The notes under the pieces were generated by a model. It was not told the DNA's origin, searched no databases, and saw only the letters and a program-made list of their open reading frames with translations. 64,000 bases of DNA, from assembly GCA_913045315.1 (NCBI GenBank), contig CAJWQJ010000011.1, forward strand, positions 1 to 64,000, read 5' to 3'. Position numbers and translations under genes: made by a program. The DNA comes from an uncultured Chloroflexota bacterium (GTDB taxonomy: Bacteria > Chloroflexota > Dehalococcoidia > Lucifugimonadales > UBA1127). Every line of letters begins with the position of its first letter. Position 1 is the first letter of the stretch. Below, in pieces: positions 17,889 to 26,180 of the stretch.

Positions 17889-18833
17889 TTAATAATTGTC
17901 TGTAGCATTAGATTCAAAAAGAGCTTCTGTAAATTCATTTGCGTCAAACTCCGATAAATCATCTATAGATTCTCCTGTGCCAATATAAAGTACAGGGACG
18001 TGAATTTTGTCTATTATACTTATTACAATCCCACCTTTGGCAGTGCCATCTAATTTTGTCAGAATTATTCCATCGCAATCTACAGCATTTGAAAATGCTT
18101 CGGCTTGGATTAATCCATTTTGCCCAGTGGTAGCATCGATAATTAAAAATGTTTCTATTGCTGATTCTGATACAGCATCACTGATAACACGTTTTATTTT
18201 CTTTAATTCTTCCATTAAATTAGATTTAGTATGGAGTCTTCCTGCAGTATCAATAATTAAAACGTCAAATTTGCGGGCTTTTGCAGCTTTGACTGAGTCA
18301 TAAGCAACTGCTGCTGGATCAGCACCTGGCTGTTGGCTTATTACCTCGCAACCTATTTTGTCTGCTAGAATTTTTAATTGTTCAGTAGCTGCAGCCCTGA
18401 AGGTATCACCTGCTCCTAATAGGACTGAATTTCCATCATTCATGTAAGTTTTTGCTAATTTTGCAATAGTGGTTGTTTTTCCAACACCATTAACTCCAAC
18501 TACAAGAATAACCAAAAGGTCTTTATGCTTTTGGGTTTTGATAGGAGATTTACTATTATTTAAATGTTGAAATATAGCTTTCTTAAGATAATCAGAAGCT
18601 GTAATAAAGTTAGTATCTGCTTTTTTTTCGTAAGCTTCTTGCGCTTCCTCAACAAGATTTGAAGCCGTTGAATAACTTATGTCTGAAGCTACTAGTAATT
18701 CAATTGCTTCATCCCAACTATCAGGGCTAATACGCTCCTTTCGTAACAAGCGGGAAATATTTTTAAACCAAGTATTGCGTGTTGGGTTCAGGCTCATGAA
18801 GGTTTTAGATGATTTTTTTGTATTTGAAAACAT
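17889..18833 (-). CDS. ftsY: Signal recognition particle receptor FtsY
   Basis: The SRP GTPase that docks ribosome-nascent chains at the membrane. The 314 residues contain the NG domain: helical N domain (about 20-95), G1 GVNGVGKTT at 113-121, DTFRAAA at 143-149, DTAGR near 194 and TKLDGTAKGG in the last quarter. The acidic A domain is nearly absent, as in many non-proteobacterial FtsY proteins. It lies 30 bp downstream of rnc; the rnc-ftsY pairing is common in bacteria. ffh and the SRP RNA were not found in the window. Confidence 0.95.
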   Translation of the reverse strand: MFSNTKKSSKTFMSLNPTRNTWFKNISRLLRKERISPDSWDEAIELLVASDISYSTASNLVEEAQEAYEKKADTNFITASDYLKKAIFQHLNNSKSPIKTQKHKDLLVILVVGVNGVGKTTTIAKLAKTYMNDGNSVLLGAGDTFRAAATEQLKILADKIGCEVISQQPGADPAAVAYDSVKAAKARKFDVLIIDTAGRLHTKSNLMEELKKIKRVISDAVSESAIETFLIIDATTGQNGLIQAEAFSNAVDCDGIILTKLDGTAKGGIVISIIDKIHVPVLYIGTGESIDDLSEFDANEFTEALFESNATDNY

Positions 18834-18863
18834 GAATTATATGTCCAATTTTATTGAAGTAAA

Positions 18864-19571
18864 TTAATGGGTGAATTTTTTTAAAGCGTCTTTAGCAGCA
18901 TTTCTTTCAGCTTCGAGTTTTCTTTTGCCATTACCATAACCTATTATTTTTTCATCTACACAAACTTCTACAGTAAAAAGCTTATGATGATCTGGCCCTG
19001 TTTCTTTAACCAACTGATATACTGGGGCAGTTTTTTTTTCTTTTTGAATTAATTCTTGTAATTTAGATTTTGGATCCTGAAGGAGATTAGTACTACTGTT
19101 GTTCAATCGTTTCTGGAATATCTCAGAAACAAATTCATTAACTTTTTTGTATCCTTGATCAAGAAAAATAGCACCGAGTATAGCTTCAAAAGCTCTGGAT
19201 AAGGTGGAAGTACGGCTTCTTCCACCTGTTTGTTCTTCACCTTGACCTAATAAAAGATGTTTGCCAAGGTTAATTTCTTGTGCTATTTCAGCCAAAGTTT
19301 CAGCCCTAACTAAAGAAGCTCTTAATTCAGTTAAATCACCCTCGTCCATTTCATCATAATTAGTATATAATTCTGAGGCTATAATAGCTCCAAGAAGAGC
19401 ATCGCCCAAAAACTCGAGCCTTTCGTTAGAGTAATTGATATCATGAGGGTTTTCATTAACGAATGAACTATGAGCAATTGACATCATTAGAATAGTTTTA
19501 TCATTAAATTCAATGCCAATATCTGTTTCAAGATTGCGAATTGTAGCCGAATATTTATTCATTTTAATCAT
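18864..19571 (-). CDS. rnc: Ribonuclease III
   Basis: A double-stranded RNA endonuclease for rRNA and mRNA processing. The 235 residues have the RNase III signature NERLEFLGDA at 49-58. A second acidic metal-binding region follows near SRAFEAILGAIFLDQGY. The double-stranded RNA-binding domain occupies about 155-235 (DPKSKLQELIQ at its start, ERNAAKDALKKF at its end). Start choice is between ATG at 19571 and ATG at 19562; both keep all conserved parts. It follows xth by 18 bp and precedes ftsY by 30 bp. Confidence 0.95.
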   Translation of the reverse strand: MIKMNKYSATIRNLETDIGIEFNDKTILMMSIAHSSFVNENPHDINYSNERLEFLGDALLGAIIASELYTNYDEMDEGDLTELRASLVRAETLAEIAQEINLGKHLLLGQGEEQTGGRSRTSTLSRAFEAILGAIFLDQGYKKVNEFVSEIFQKRLNNSSTNLLQDPKSKLQELIQKEKKTAPVYQLVKETGPDHHKLFTVEVCVDEKIIGYGNGKRKLEAERNAAKDALKKFTH

Positions 19572-19589
19572 AATAAATCTTCTCTAATG

Positions 19590-20348
19590 TTACTCGATAT
19601 TAATACTTATTGGACAATGATCAGAACCCATCACATCTGCCATTATTGAAGCATTTGATATTTCTGATAAAAAGTTAGCTTTAACAAAAAAATAATCTAT
19701 TCTCCACCCTACATTTCTTTCTCTTGCTCTAGTTATGGTATCCCAGTAAGTATAATTCTCAGGTTCTGAGTTATAGAATCTGAAAACATCTACAAAGTTT
19801 TCAGATTCTAATCGATCAATCCAATTTCGTTCCATTGGAAGAAATCCTGATACTTTTGAATTTTCTTTTGGACGAGCAAGATCAATTTCTTTATGAGCTG
19901 TATTTAAATCACCACATAAGATAATTTTTTTTTCATCGGAAATATTTTGAAAATGAGAAAGAAGTTCTTCATTAAAATCCATTTTATATTCCAATCTTTC
20001 CTCACGTGCCCGACCATTTGGAAAATAGATATTATATAATGTAAATTCAGGATAATGAGCTATAATTACTCTTCCCTCAACATCAAATCTATTGATTCCT
20101 AAATTATTTTCCACAAGAAGAGGTTTAGTTTTAGAGAAAATGGCAACTCCACTGTATCCCTTTCTTTCAGCTGAATTCCAGTATGTATAATAATCAGTAG
20201 GATTAATAAGATCTGTAGTTAATTGTTCTTTTTGTGCCTTTGTTTCCTGAATACATAGAATATCTGGTGATTCCTTGTATAACCAATCTAGGAATCCTTT
20301 TTTTTGCATTGCTCTAATTCCGTTTACGTTCCAACTTAGAATTTTCAT
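19590..20348 (-). CDS. xth: Exodeoxyribonuclease III (AP endonuclease)
   Basis: A Mg-dependent base-excision repair nuclease of the ExoIII/APE1 family, 252 residues (normal). Motifs are SWNVNGIRA near the N terminus, the metal-binding IQET, CGDLNTAHKEIDLARP in the middle, and the catalytic C-terminal GSDHCPI. Also visible is the RIDYFFV substrate-loop strand. It sits 10 bp after the LLM oxidoreductase gene and 18 bp before rnc. Confidence 0.94.
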   Translation of the reverse strand: MKILSWNVNGIRAMQKKGFLDWLYKESPDILCIQETKAQKEQLTTDLINPTDYYTYWNSAERKGYSGVAIFSKTKPLLVENNLGINRFDVEGRVIIAHYPEFTLYNIYFPNGRAREERLEYKMDFNEELLSHFQNISDEKKIILCGDLNTAHKEIDLARPKENSKVSGFLPMERNWIDRLESENFVDVFRFYNSEPENYTYWDTITRARERNVGWRIDYFFVKANFLSEISNASIMADVMGSDHCPISINIE

Positions 20349-20358
20349 TTTGTGGTTC

Positions 20359-21270
20359 CTATTTTTTGACTTGAGGAATAACTTCTTCTACAAATAAGTG
20401 CAATGCATCCCATTCAATAGGGGGTCGGATAGCGATACTTATCCTCGCTGCTCCTAATTCAGAATATTGATTTATCGTATCAATTACCTGCTGTTTTGTT
20501 CCAGTAAGAGATCCTTGTATTTGACCTCTTTCATTGTTTATTCTTTCAACATCTTTTGTAGTTATTCCCATTCGCATATGCAAGTTCACACTTTTATGTA
20601 GAATTGTTGGGTCTCTTTGTTCTATTTCGCACCAATGATCTAATATCTTAGTTAGTCTTTCAAACTCATCTTTTTCAACATATGGAACATTCCAACCATC
20701 GGCATGACGTGCTGCAGTTCTTAACGTTCGTTGTTCTCCTCGTCCTCCAACGATGATAGGTATTCTTGATTGAATTGGTTGTGGAAGAATGATTGCATTC
20801 GAAAGCGATACAAATCTTCCGGAAAATGTTGAATTTGTTTGAGTTAGCAAAAGACGTAGACTCTGTATCGTTTCCTCTAGACGATCTGAACGATCTTTAG
20901 CACTAGAGAACGGAAATCCGAATGCTAAATGCTCAGGTTCATGCCATCCAGCACCAATTCCTAATTCAACTCTTCCATTACTTAAATGATCAATTGTCAT
21001 AATTGATTTAGCTAAGAGTCCAACATTTCTGTATGTAGCGCAAAAAACATGGCATCCAATATTTGCATTTTTTGTTTCAACTGCTAATGCAGACATCAGT
21101 GATATTGCTTCAAATACGGGAGTATTGCCATCGATAGAAGGTGCTTCGTAAAAGTGATCCCATACTGAAATAAAATCGAAGCCGTTAGAATCAGCAAATT
21201 TCCATAGTTTTCTTAATTCATCAATGCTTATGTTTTGTTGACCAGTGTGCATTCCTATTGTTAGTGACAT
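20359..21270 (-). CDS. LLM-class (luciferase-like) F420- or FMN-dependent oxidoreductase
   Basis: A 303-residue TIM-barrel flavin/F420 enzyme. Features of the family are the N-terminal SVWDHF, GIGAGWHEPEHLAFGFPF near 103-120, and IPIIVGGRGEQRTLRTAARHADGWN near 170-195. The cofactor (F420 or FMN) and substrate cannot be inferred. This superfamily is strongly expanded in marine SAR202 Chloroflexota, where it is proposed to attack recalcitrant organic matter, so it fits the suspected host. It starts a run of genes toward xth, rnc and ftsY; a candidate promoter lies just upstream. Confidence 0.85.
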   Translation of the reverse strand: MSLTIGMHTGQQNISIDELRKLWKFADSNGFDFISVWDHFYEAPSIDGNTPVFEAISLMSALAVETKNANIGCHVFCATYRNVGLLAKSIMTIDHLSNGRVELGIGAGWHEPEHLAFGFPFSSAKDRSDRLEETIQSLRLLLTQTNSTFSGRFVSLSNAIILPQPIQSRIPIIVGGRGEQRTLRTAARHADGWNVPYVEKDEFERLTKILDHWCEIEQRDPTILHKSVNLHMRMGITTKDVERINNERGQIQGSLTGTKQQVIDTINQYSELGAARISIAIRPPIEWDALHLFVEEVIPQVKK

Positions 21271-21306
21271 AAATTTACCTTCCTATGGATTTGCATCATA
21301 AATTAT

Positions 21307-21334
21307 GTTCTATAAGATTCTGAATTTTGATCAA
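21307..21334 (-). promoter_or_regulatory. Candidate promoter of the LLM oxidoreductase-xth-rnc-ftsY run
   Basis: On the minus strand TTGATC (21329-21334) and TAGAAC (21307-21312) are 16 bp apart, in the 94-bp gap between tRNA-Met and the gene. The -10 is imperfect, so confidence is low. Confidence 0.3.
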
Positions 21335-21364
21335 TGATAATTTTAGGATTTAATTACATAAATT

Positions 21365-21440
21365 TGGTGGACCCGCCAGGACTCGAACCTGGGACCGATC
21401 GGTTATGAGCCGACTGCTCTGACCACTGAGCTACGGGTCC
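21365..21440 (-). tRNA. tRNA with anticodon CAT (elongator Met, or Ile2)
   Basis: On the minus strand the acceptor GGACCCG pairs with CGGGTCC, the discriminator is A and CCA is encoded. The loop CTCATAA gives anticodon CAT. The first base pair is G-C and the anticodon stem lacks three G-C pairs, so it is not initiator tRNA. Elongator tRNA-Met is most likely. A lysidine-modified tRNA-Ile2 cannot be excluded from sequence alone. It starts 27 bp after the stop of the unknown gene at 21468 and may be cotranscribed with it. Confidence 0.93.
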
Positions 21441-21467
21441 AATTTTATGCGAATTCTAAGAATTTCT

Positions 21468-22235
21468 TTACTGAGATTGAGCTTGTATATTTCTTATTTT
21501 ATTTTCTATTTCTTCTACTAAAAGATAGTCCTCTGTTGATAATTTATAACATCTTTCCATGTATAATTCAGCTAATCCGGTATTATGCATGGTGGGATCT
21601 TTAATGATTTCTACTAATTCATTTATATGGTAGCTTTCAGGTAAACGTCTCGCAAGCATTGTGATTTCATCTTGTATTTCATTAATTTGGAAATTATCGT
21701 TTCCATCAATTGCAAATTTTAGCATTCCAATTAACTTTGTTAGTTCAGTAAGTTTGTCTTGGGTGCTCATCAATTCGTAGAGGACATCATTAACTCTTGA
21801 GCTTTTTTCATTCTGTAATTGGGGATTGTTTGTATTTATGTCACCAATAGTTTTTGACATATTTTCACGATATCCCTTTGAATATGTTTGAACGATATCA
21901 TTTACTAGGTGAATCATGTTATTCAATTGAGAAGCATCCAGTGTACCACCAAAAATTAAGTCATCTCTTCTACTCCGAGCTATGTGCTCTATTTGTTCGT
22001 AACTTTCCATCTTTTCAGGTACTGGAGGGATAGCAAAAGCAGAAGCGTCTTGATCAGCAGCAGCAGGAATTTGATTTGCTAAGAAAGGTGGCATGTATTT
22101 AATAAGGTCCAATTCTACTGGAAGAATTATTATATAAGTAGCATATAATTCTGCAGGTTCATTTGTACCCCAAAAATAAAGAATAGCGTGTCCTTTGGGT
22201 GCTGACTGATTCCCTATTTCAAAGAATATATCCAT
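21468..22235 (-). CDS. Conserved-looking protein of unknown function, 255 aa
   Basis: I do not recognise this protein. The N-terminal 60 residues look like a compact beta-rich domain (FFEIGNQSAPKGHAILYFWG, then YATYIIILPVELDLIKYMPPFLA). A proline/alanine-rich linker follows near 55-75. The rest is hydrophilic, charged and mostly alpha-helical, possibly coiled coil. There is no signal peptide and no clear membrane segment. The start ATG has GGAG upstream (TCGGAGTTAATGAACC region). It is transcribed divergently from tRNA-Gly, from a region holding a long palindrome and a perfect -10 TATAAT (22267-22272), and tRNA-Met follows it. Codon usage looks like that of its neighbours, so it is probably a real native gene. 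Confidence 0.7.
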   Translation of the reverse strand: MDIFFEIGNQSAPKGHAILYFWGTNEPAELYATYIIILPVELDLIKYMPPFLANQIPAAADQDASAFAIPPVPEKMESYEQIEHIARSRRDDLIFGGTLDASQLNNMIHLVNDIVQTYSKGYRENMSKTIGDINTNNPQLQNEKSSRVNDVLYELMSTQDKLTELTKLIGMLKFAIDGNDNFQINEIQDEITMLARRLPESYHINELVEIIKDPTMHNTGLAELYMERCYKLSTEDYLLVEEIENKIRNIQAQSQ

Positions 22236-22266
22236 AATGGTTCATTAACTCCGAAAGAAGTGTACA

Positions 22267-22310
22267 ATTATAACAATCTATTCAATAGATTGTTATAGTC
22301 ATGATATACT
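22267..22310. promoter_or_regulatory. Divergent promoter region with a perfect 29-bp palindrome
   Basis: A perfect inverted repeat occupies 22269-22297: arms TATAACAATCTATT (22269-22282) and AATAGATTGTTATA (22284-22297) around a single C. A minus-strand -10 TATAAT (22267-22272) overlaps its left end and serves the unknown gene. A plus-strand extended -10 TGATATACT (22302-22310) lies just right of it and serves tRNA-Gly. Both expected transcription starts are outside the palindrome, so it would act as DNA (an operator or -35 region site), not as an RNA hairpin. The sequence is seen directly; the operator role is inferred. Confidence 0.6.
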
Positions 22311-22330
22311 AAAGATTCGTATTTGTAATT

Positions 22331-22405
22331 GCGGGAGTAGCTCAGCGGTAGAGCTCTTGCCTTCCAAGCAAGCTGTCGCCGGTTCGATTCCGGTCTCCCG
22401 CTCCA
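22331..22405 (+). tRNA. tRNA-Gly (anticodon TCC)
   Basis: The acceptor GCGGGAG pairs with CTCCCGC, the discriminator is T and CCA is encoded at 22403-22405. The loop CTTCCAA gives anticodon TCC, reading GGA/GGG. It is the only plus-strand RNA gene here. It has its own extended -10 promoter about 20 bp upstream, and hisB converges on it from the right. Confidence 0.97.
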
Positions 22406-22452
22406 ATTTCTTTTCTTTTACTTTCATGAAAGCGTGATTGTATTATTTTGAA

Positions 22453-23049
22453 TTAAGTTAAAGTGCCTTTAGTGCTAGGAATTTCATTCTTTCTTCTTTG
22501 ATCAATAGTTATAGCATTCATCAAGGCTTTGGCAAAAGCTTTGAAAATTGCTTCAGCTTTATGATGATCATTTAATCCTGTAAGTATATTAGCATGGAGA
22601 GTAATTTTAGCTTCTGTAGCGAAAGCTTCTAGAAAATGTTTTATTAGATCACTCGGTAATCCTTCTACGGAAGCATGGGCAAATTTAGCATCTATTTCAC
22701 CGTGACCTCTTCCGCTAATATCTATAGCTACTTGTGCTAATGCTTCGTCTAATGGTACTAATGCGTGACCCATTCTGACTATTCCTCTTGCTTCTCCTAT
22801 GGCATCCTTGAATGCTTTTCCTAAGGAGATTCCTACGTCTTCAACAGTATGGTGCCATCCTGTTTCTATATCTCCTACAGCTTTAATCTCAAGATCAATC
22901 AACCCATGTCGAGGGATTTGATTGAGAAGATGATCAAGAAAGCCATTTCCGGTTGAGATAGAAGAAAGACCCTTTCCGTCTAAGTTGATTTTTATGGAGA
23001 TGTCAGTTTCTTTTGTTTTACGTTTTATTTGTGCTTTTCTTTGTTTCAT
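22453..23049 (-). CDS. hisB: Imidazoleglycerol-phosphate dehydratase
   Basis: A Mn-dependent enzyme of histidine biosynthesis converting imidazole glycerol phosphate to imidazole acetol phosphate. The 198 residues are the single-function (non-fused) form, so histidinol phosphatase must be a separate protein. Motifs are GFLDHLL near the N terminus, the metal-binding HHTVEDVGI near 69-77, and DHHKAEAIFKAFA in the C-terminal half. Last gene of the his operon; its ATG overlaps the hisC stop by 4 bp. Confidence 0.97.
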   Translation of the reverse strand: MKQRKAQIKRKTKETDISIKINLDGKGLSSISTGNGFLDHLLNQIPRHGLIDLEIKAVGDIETGWHHTVEDVGISLGKAFKDAIGEARGIVRMGHALVPLDEALAQVAIDISGRGHGEIDAKFAHASVEGLPSDLIKHFLEAFATEAKITLHANILTGLNDHHKAEAIFKAFAKALMNAITIDQRRKNEIPSTKGTLT

Positions 23050-24140
23050 TTTGATCCTCTATTTTTCATGAACACTTCTATGGTTTCTATAACTGCATTA
23101 GTTTGTGATGGCATTCCTGAGCTTATTCTTAAGCAATCTTTTAAGCTGGGATCATCAAATTTTCTAACTATAATACCGTTTTCTAATAAATGAGCATTTA
23201 TAGCATCTCCAAATTTTTCTGGAAATCGACATAATAAGAAATTACCTTTGGATGGATAACATATTATACCTGAAATCTTTTCAAGTGCTTGTTTCATTCT
23301 TTCTCGTTCTCTTACTAAGGATCTTACATTTGCAAGTAAGTAGTCAGTATCATCCATAGTTGCAATAAGTGCTTGTTGTGCGGCAATGCTCACATTATAT
23401 GGTGATTTGATTGCCAAGAGATATTCCGCTAAATATTTTGGTGCAATGCAATAACCAATTCTTAATCCAGCTAACCCAGCCCATTTACTTAGAGATCGAA
23501 GAACGACTGCATTTTCATGTTCTAAAACCAATTGTGCTGCAGTGTAACCTGAAAATTCATGATAAGTTTCATCGATAACTACTAAAGGGCCAAGTTCTAG
23601 TATTTCTTTTAGGGTTGCTTCAGATGATAGAGTTCCTGAAGGATTATTTGGATTGCATATGAAAATAATCTTTGTGTTGTTGGTGATAGCATTTTTGATT
23701 TCAGATACTGAAACTTCAAAATTATTATTTCTTGGGACATCTATAGTTTTACCAGCATTTATATCAGTTACAACTGAGTACATGCCAAAAGTGGGAGGTA
23801 AATTAATTACATTATCACCTGGTTCAATTGTAAGTCGTGCAATAAGGTCAATAAGTTCGTCAGCTCCTGCTCCAGCAACTATGTTATCTGCGGGAAGACC
23901 AGTATAAGCCTCTAAAATTGCTCTAACTTCTATTTGGTTAGGATCAGGATAGACGCTAATATCGGAATCTGAAAGGAGACTTTTCACTTTTGAAGAAGCT
24001 CCATAAGGGTTTTCATTAGCGTCTAGTTTTATTAAAGCGGAAGATTCTTGATTAATTTTTTTTGCGATATGATCTACAGGTTCAACACCCTTATAAGGTC
24101 TCAGTTTCTCAATGTGTTTACGAATATTTATTTTTGGCAT
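23046..24140 (-). CDS. hisC: Histidinol-phosphate aminotransferase
   Basis: A PLP-dependent fold-type I transaminase converting imidazole acetol phosphate to L-histidinol phosphate. The 364 residues carry DANENPYG near the N terminus, CNPNNPSGT near residue 162, and the PLP lysine in LRSLSKWAGLAGLRIGY near 220. The family can also act on aromatic amino acids, but its place between hisD and hisB fixes its main role. It lies 3 bp after hisD and overlaps hisB by 4 bp. Confidence 0.96.
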   Translation of the reverse strand: MPKINIRKHIEKLRPYKGVEPVDHIAKKINQESSALIKLDANENPYGASSKVKSLLSDSDISVYPDPNQIEVRAILEAYTGLPADNIVAGAGADELIDLIARLTIEPGDNVINLPPTFGMYSVVTDINAGKTIDVPRNNNFEVSVSEIKNAITNNTKIIFICNPNNPSGTLSSEATLKEILELGPLVVIDETYHEFSGYTAAQLVLEHENAVVLRSLSKWAGLAGLRIGYCIAPKYLAEYLLAIKSPYNVSIAAQQALIATMDDTDYLLANVRSLVRERERMKQALEKISGIICYPSKGNFLLCRFPEKFGDAINAHLLENGIIVRKFDDPSLKDCLRISSGMPSQTNAVIETIEVFMKNRGSK

Positions 24141-24143
24141 GGA

Positions 24144-25433
24144 TTAATTATTCCTATTTGCTGATTTATTGTTTCTAATTTCCATTGCTCGTGCATGAGC
24201 AAAAAATCCTTCAGCTAAGGCTAATTTAATACCGTCATCAACTAGTGAATTGAATGTAGTATGATTTAATCCTACTACAGAAGTAACTTTTAAGAATTGA
24301 TGAACCCCTAATGGGCTACTAAACTTTGCTGTTCCTCCAGTAGGCATTACATGACTTGGGCCTGCAAGATAATCACCAATAACTTCTGGTGAATAATCAC
24401 CCAAAAAAACCCCACCTGCGTTTTTTATACTTTTTAAAATGCCTAAGGGATTTTCAATTAATAAACATAGATGTTCTGGAGCATAAATATTTGCTAATTC
24501 AATTGCCTGATCTATATTTTCAATTAATATTGCAGTTCCCTGATTTTTTAAAGCTTGAATTGCTACGGATTTTGTTGGAAGGTTTTCAAGTTGAATTTCT
24601 ATCTCATCAATTACAGTTTTTATTAACTCTTCAGAATTTGTTATTAAAATTGGAGACGCTAAGGGGTCATGTTCAGCTTGAGCGATCAGGTCAGCAGCAC
24701 AGTACATTGGATTGGTGCTTTCGTCAGCTATAACAATAGTTTCTGTAGGACCATAGAGACCATCTAGAGCAACATCTCCAAATACCATTTTTTTTGCTTG
24801 GGTGACATAGATATTTCCTGGGCCACATACGATATCGCATTTCGTAATTGATTCTGTACCATATGCCATAGCAGCGATTGCTTGTGCTCCTCCAATTGAC
24901 AAGACTTTATTTACTCCCGCTATGTGGCTTGCAGCTAATGTGACTTGACTCGGCAAACCGTCAGATTGAGGAGGGGTTGCTAAGATAATATTTTCAACTC
25001 CTGCTACTTTTGCAGGTATGACGGTCATTAATACTGTTGATGGATAAGCACCTCTTCCACCAGGTATGTATATTCCTGCACGTTCCACAGGTTCAAATTT
25101 TTCCCCGTAGCCTTCTTCTTCTAAGAACCAACTTTCTGGAAGACACTTGAAATGGAAATCTTGTATCCTTTTAGCCATTGATTCCAGACTGTTTCGAAGT
25201 GAGGAATCAAGATTATTGTATGCATGGGCCATAGTTTTAGCAGGTATTTCCAACGTAGATAATTTAACTTTGTCTATTTCAAGAGTTATATCAAATAATG
25301 CTTGATCTCCAGATTTTTTCACTTCTTTAAGAATATCTAGCACCCTGTTCAGTGATTCTATATCATCTAAGGTTCTTTGATTTTTTCTTAACAGGTGCTC
25401 TTTGCCCTTTTCAAATCCGGTAATAGTTTTCAT
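24144..25433 (-). CDS. hisD: Histidinol dehydrogenase
   Basis: A Zn- and NAD-dependent enzyme that oxidises histidinol to histidine in two steps. The 429 residues are typical. Recognisable stretches include YIPGGRGAYPSTVLMT, CGPGNIYVTQAKKMVFG, DGLYGPTETIVIAD, AEHDPLASPIL and the C-terminal YAPEHLCL and SHVMPTGGTAKFSSPLGV. Its start overlaps the stop of the phospholipase C-like gene by 4 bp, implying translational coupling. Confidence 0.97.
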   Translation of the reverse strand: MKTITGFEKGKEHLLRKNQRTLDDIESLNRVLDILKEVKKSGDQALFDITLEIDKVKLSTLEIPAKTMAHAYNNLDSSLRNSLESMAKRIQDFHFKCLPESWFLEEEGYGEKFEPVERAGIYIPGGRGAYPSTVLMTVIPAKVAGVENIILATPPQSDGLPSQVTLAASHIAGVNKVLSIGGAQAIAAMAYGTESITKCDIVCGPGNIYVTQAKKMVFGDVALDGLYGPTETIVIADESTNPMYCAADLIAQAEHDPLASPILITNSEELIKTVIDEIEIQLENLPTKSVAIQALKNQGTAILIENIDQAIELANIYAPEHLCLLIENPLGILKSIKNAGGVFLGDYSPEVIGDYLAGPSHVMPTGGTAKFSSPLGVHQFLKVTSVVGLNHTTFNSLVDDGIKLALAEGFFAHARAMEIRNNKSANRNN

Positions 25434-26179
25434 ATTTCTAAGTATTCCTTGATTATTCTTTTTGATTCCTCCATTGTGAAATTTTGATATTCTTCAACGT
25501 GATCCCATGGGATTATTGCATATAATTTGTTCAAGCTATCTGGTAATGAATTTAAAAATTCTGTAGCTACACTTTCTGCAGAAACCTTTGAATCATCATC
25601 TTGTCTTCGTTGTGCCATAAAATTTAATCTATCCCAAGAAAAGCCTCTTGAAAATCTGTTTTGCATCCATTCTCGCCAAGTTTCAAGTGATTCTTTAGGG
25701 ATGAATGGGATATCAATGTCTTTTTCTGAGTTTTCCAATAGAGTAAGAGTTTCTTCTGCATAAGGGTTTGCTTCTTGATCCATACACATTTGTAGAGCTC
25801 TGTCCATAACATTTGCAGTTACTTGATTAGGAAAAAGGTCTGAATTTGAAAAAAATCTCCGGTACATTTTAGATATCCAAATTTGATCCATTATTAGGTG
25901 TGACATATATCCGACTATAAATGCCTGTGTAGGTTCTGGAACTGAACGTAGAGGTAAAAAATTTGGTTGGCTAGCAAAAAGACTTTTTACCCCTTCATCA
26001 ATTTTTTCACTTGATAATGGTGCAAAATGAGTTTGGTCTCTATTCATATTGGTGATTGCTCTGATATCTGGTGCAGTAGAACCTAAAATCATTTGAGCAG
26101 AGAATTCATTTAGTACAGGATCATTAAGTTCACCAATCAATTTGAGTGCAAAAAAAGTATGTACGGGAGGATTAGGCAT
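25430..26179 (-). CDS. Zinc-dependent phospholipase C-like (PF00882-type) predicted hydrolase inside the his operon
   Basis: A 249-residue protein with the metal-ligand pattern of the zinc-dependent phospholipase C / P1 nuclease fold: His7 (PVHTFF), Asp38 (LGSTAPDIR), His51 (THF), and His94/Asp98 (GYMSHLIMDQIW). No signal peptide is visible, so it should act in the cytoplasm. It sits between hisG (1-bp gap) and hisD (4-bp overlap) and is clearly cotranslated with them. Relatives are seen as unassigned metal-dependent hydrolases. The operon shows no histidinol-phosphate phosphatase (hisN, or an HAD-type HisB domain). A phosphatase role here is an attractive guess, not established. Confidence 0.75.
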   Translation of the reverse strand: MPNPPVHTFFALKLIGELNDPVLNEFSAQMILGSTAPDIRAITNMNRDQTHFAPLSSEKIDEGVKSLFASQPNFLPLRSVPEPTQAFIVGYMSHLIMDQIWISKMYRRFFSNSDLFPNQVTANVMDRALQMCMDQEANPYAEETLTLLENSEKDIDIPFIPKESLETWREWMQNRFSRGFSWDRLNFMAQRRQDDDSKVSAESVATEFLNSLPDSLNKLYAIIPWDHVEEYQNFTMEESKRIIKEYLEI

Positions 26180-26180
26180 A

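Noticed and set aside
22269-22297. Palindrome as a Rho-independent terminator
   Set aside because: It is AT-rich with a one-base centre, has no T tract, and lies upstream of both predicted transcription starts.
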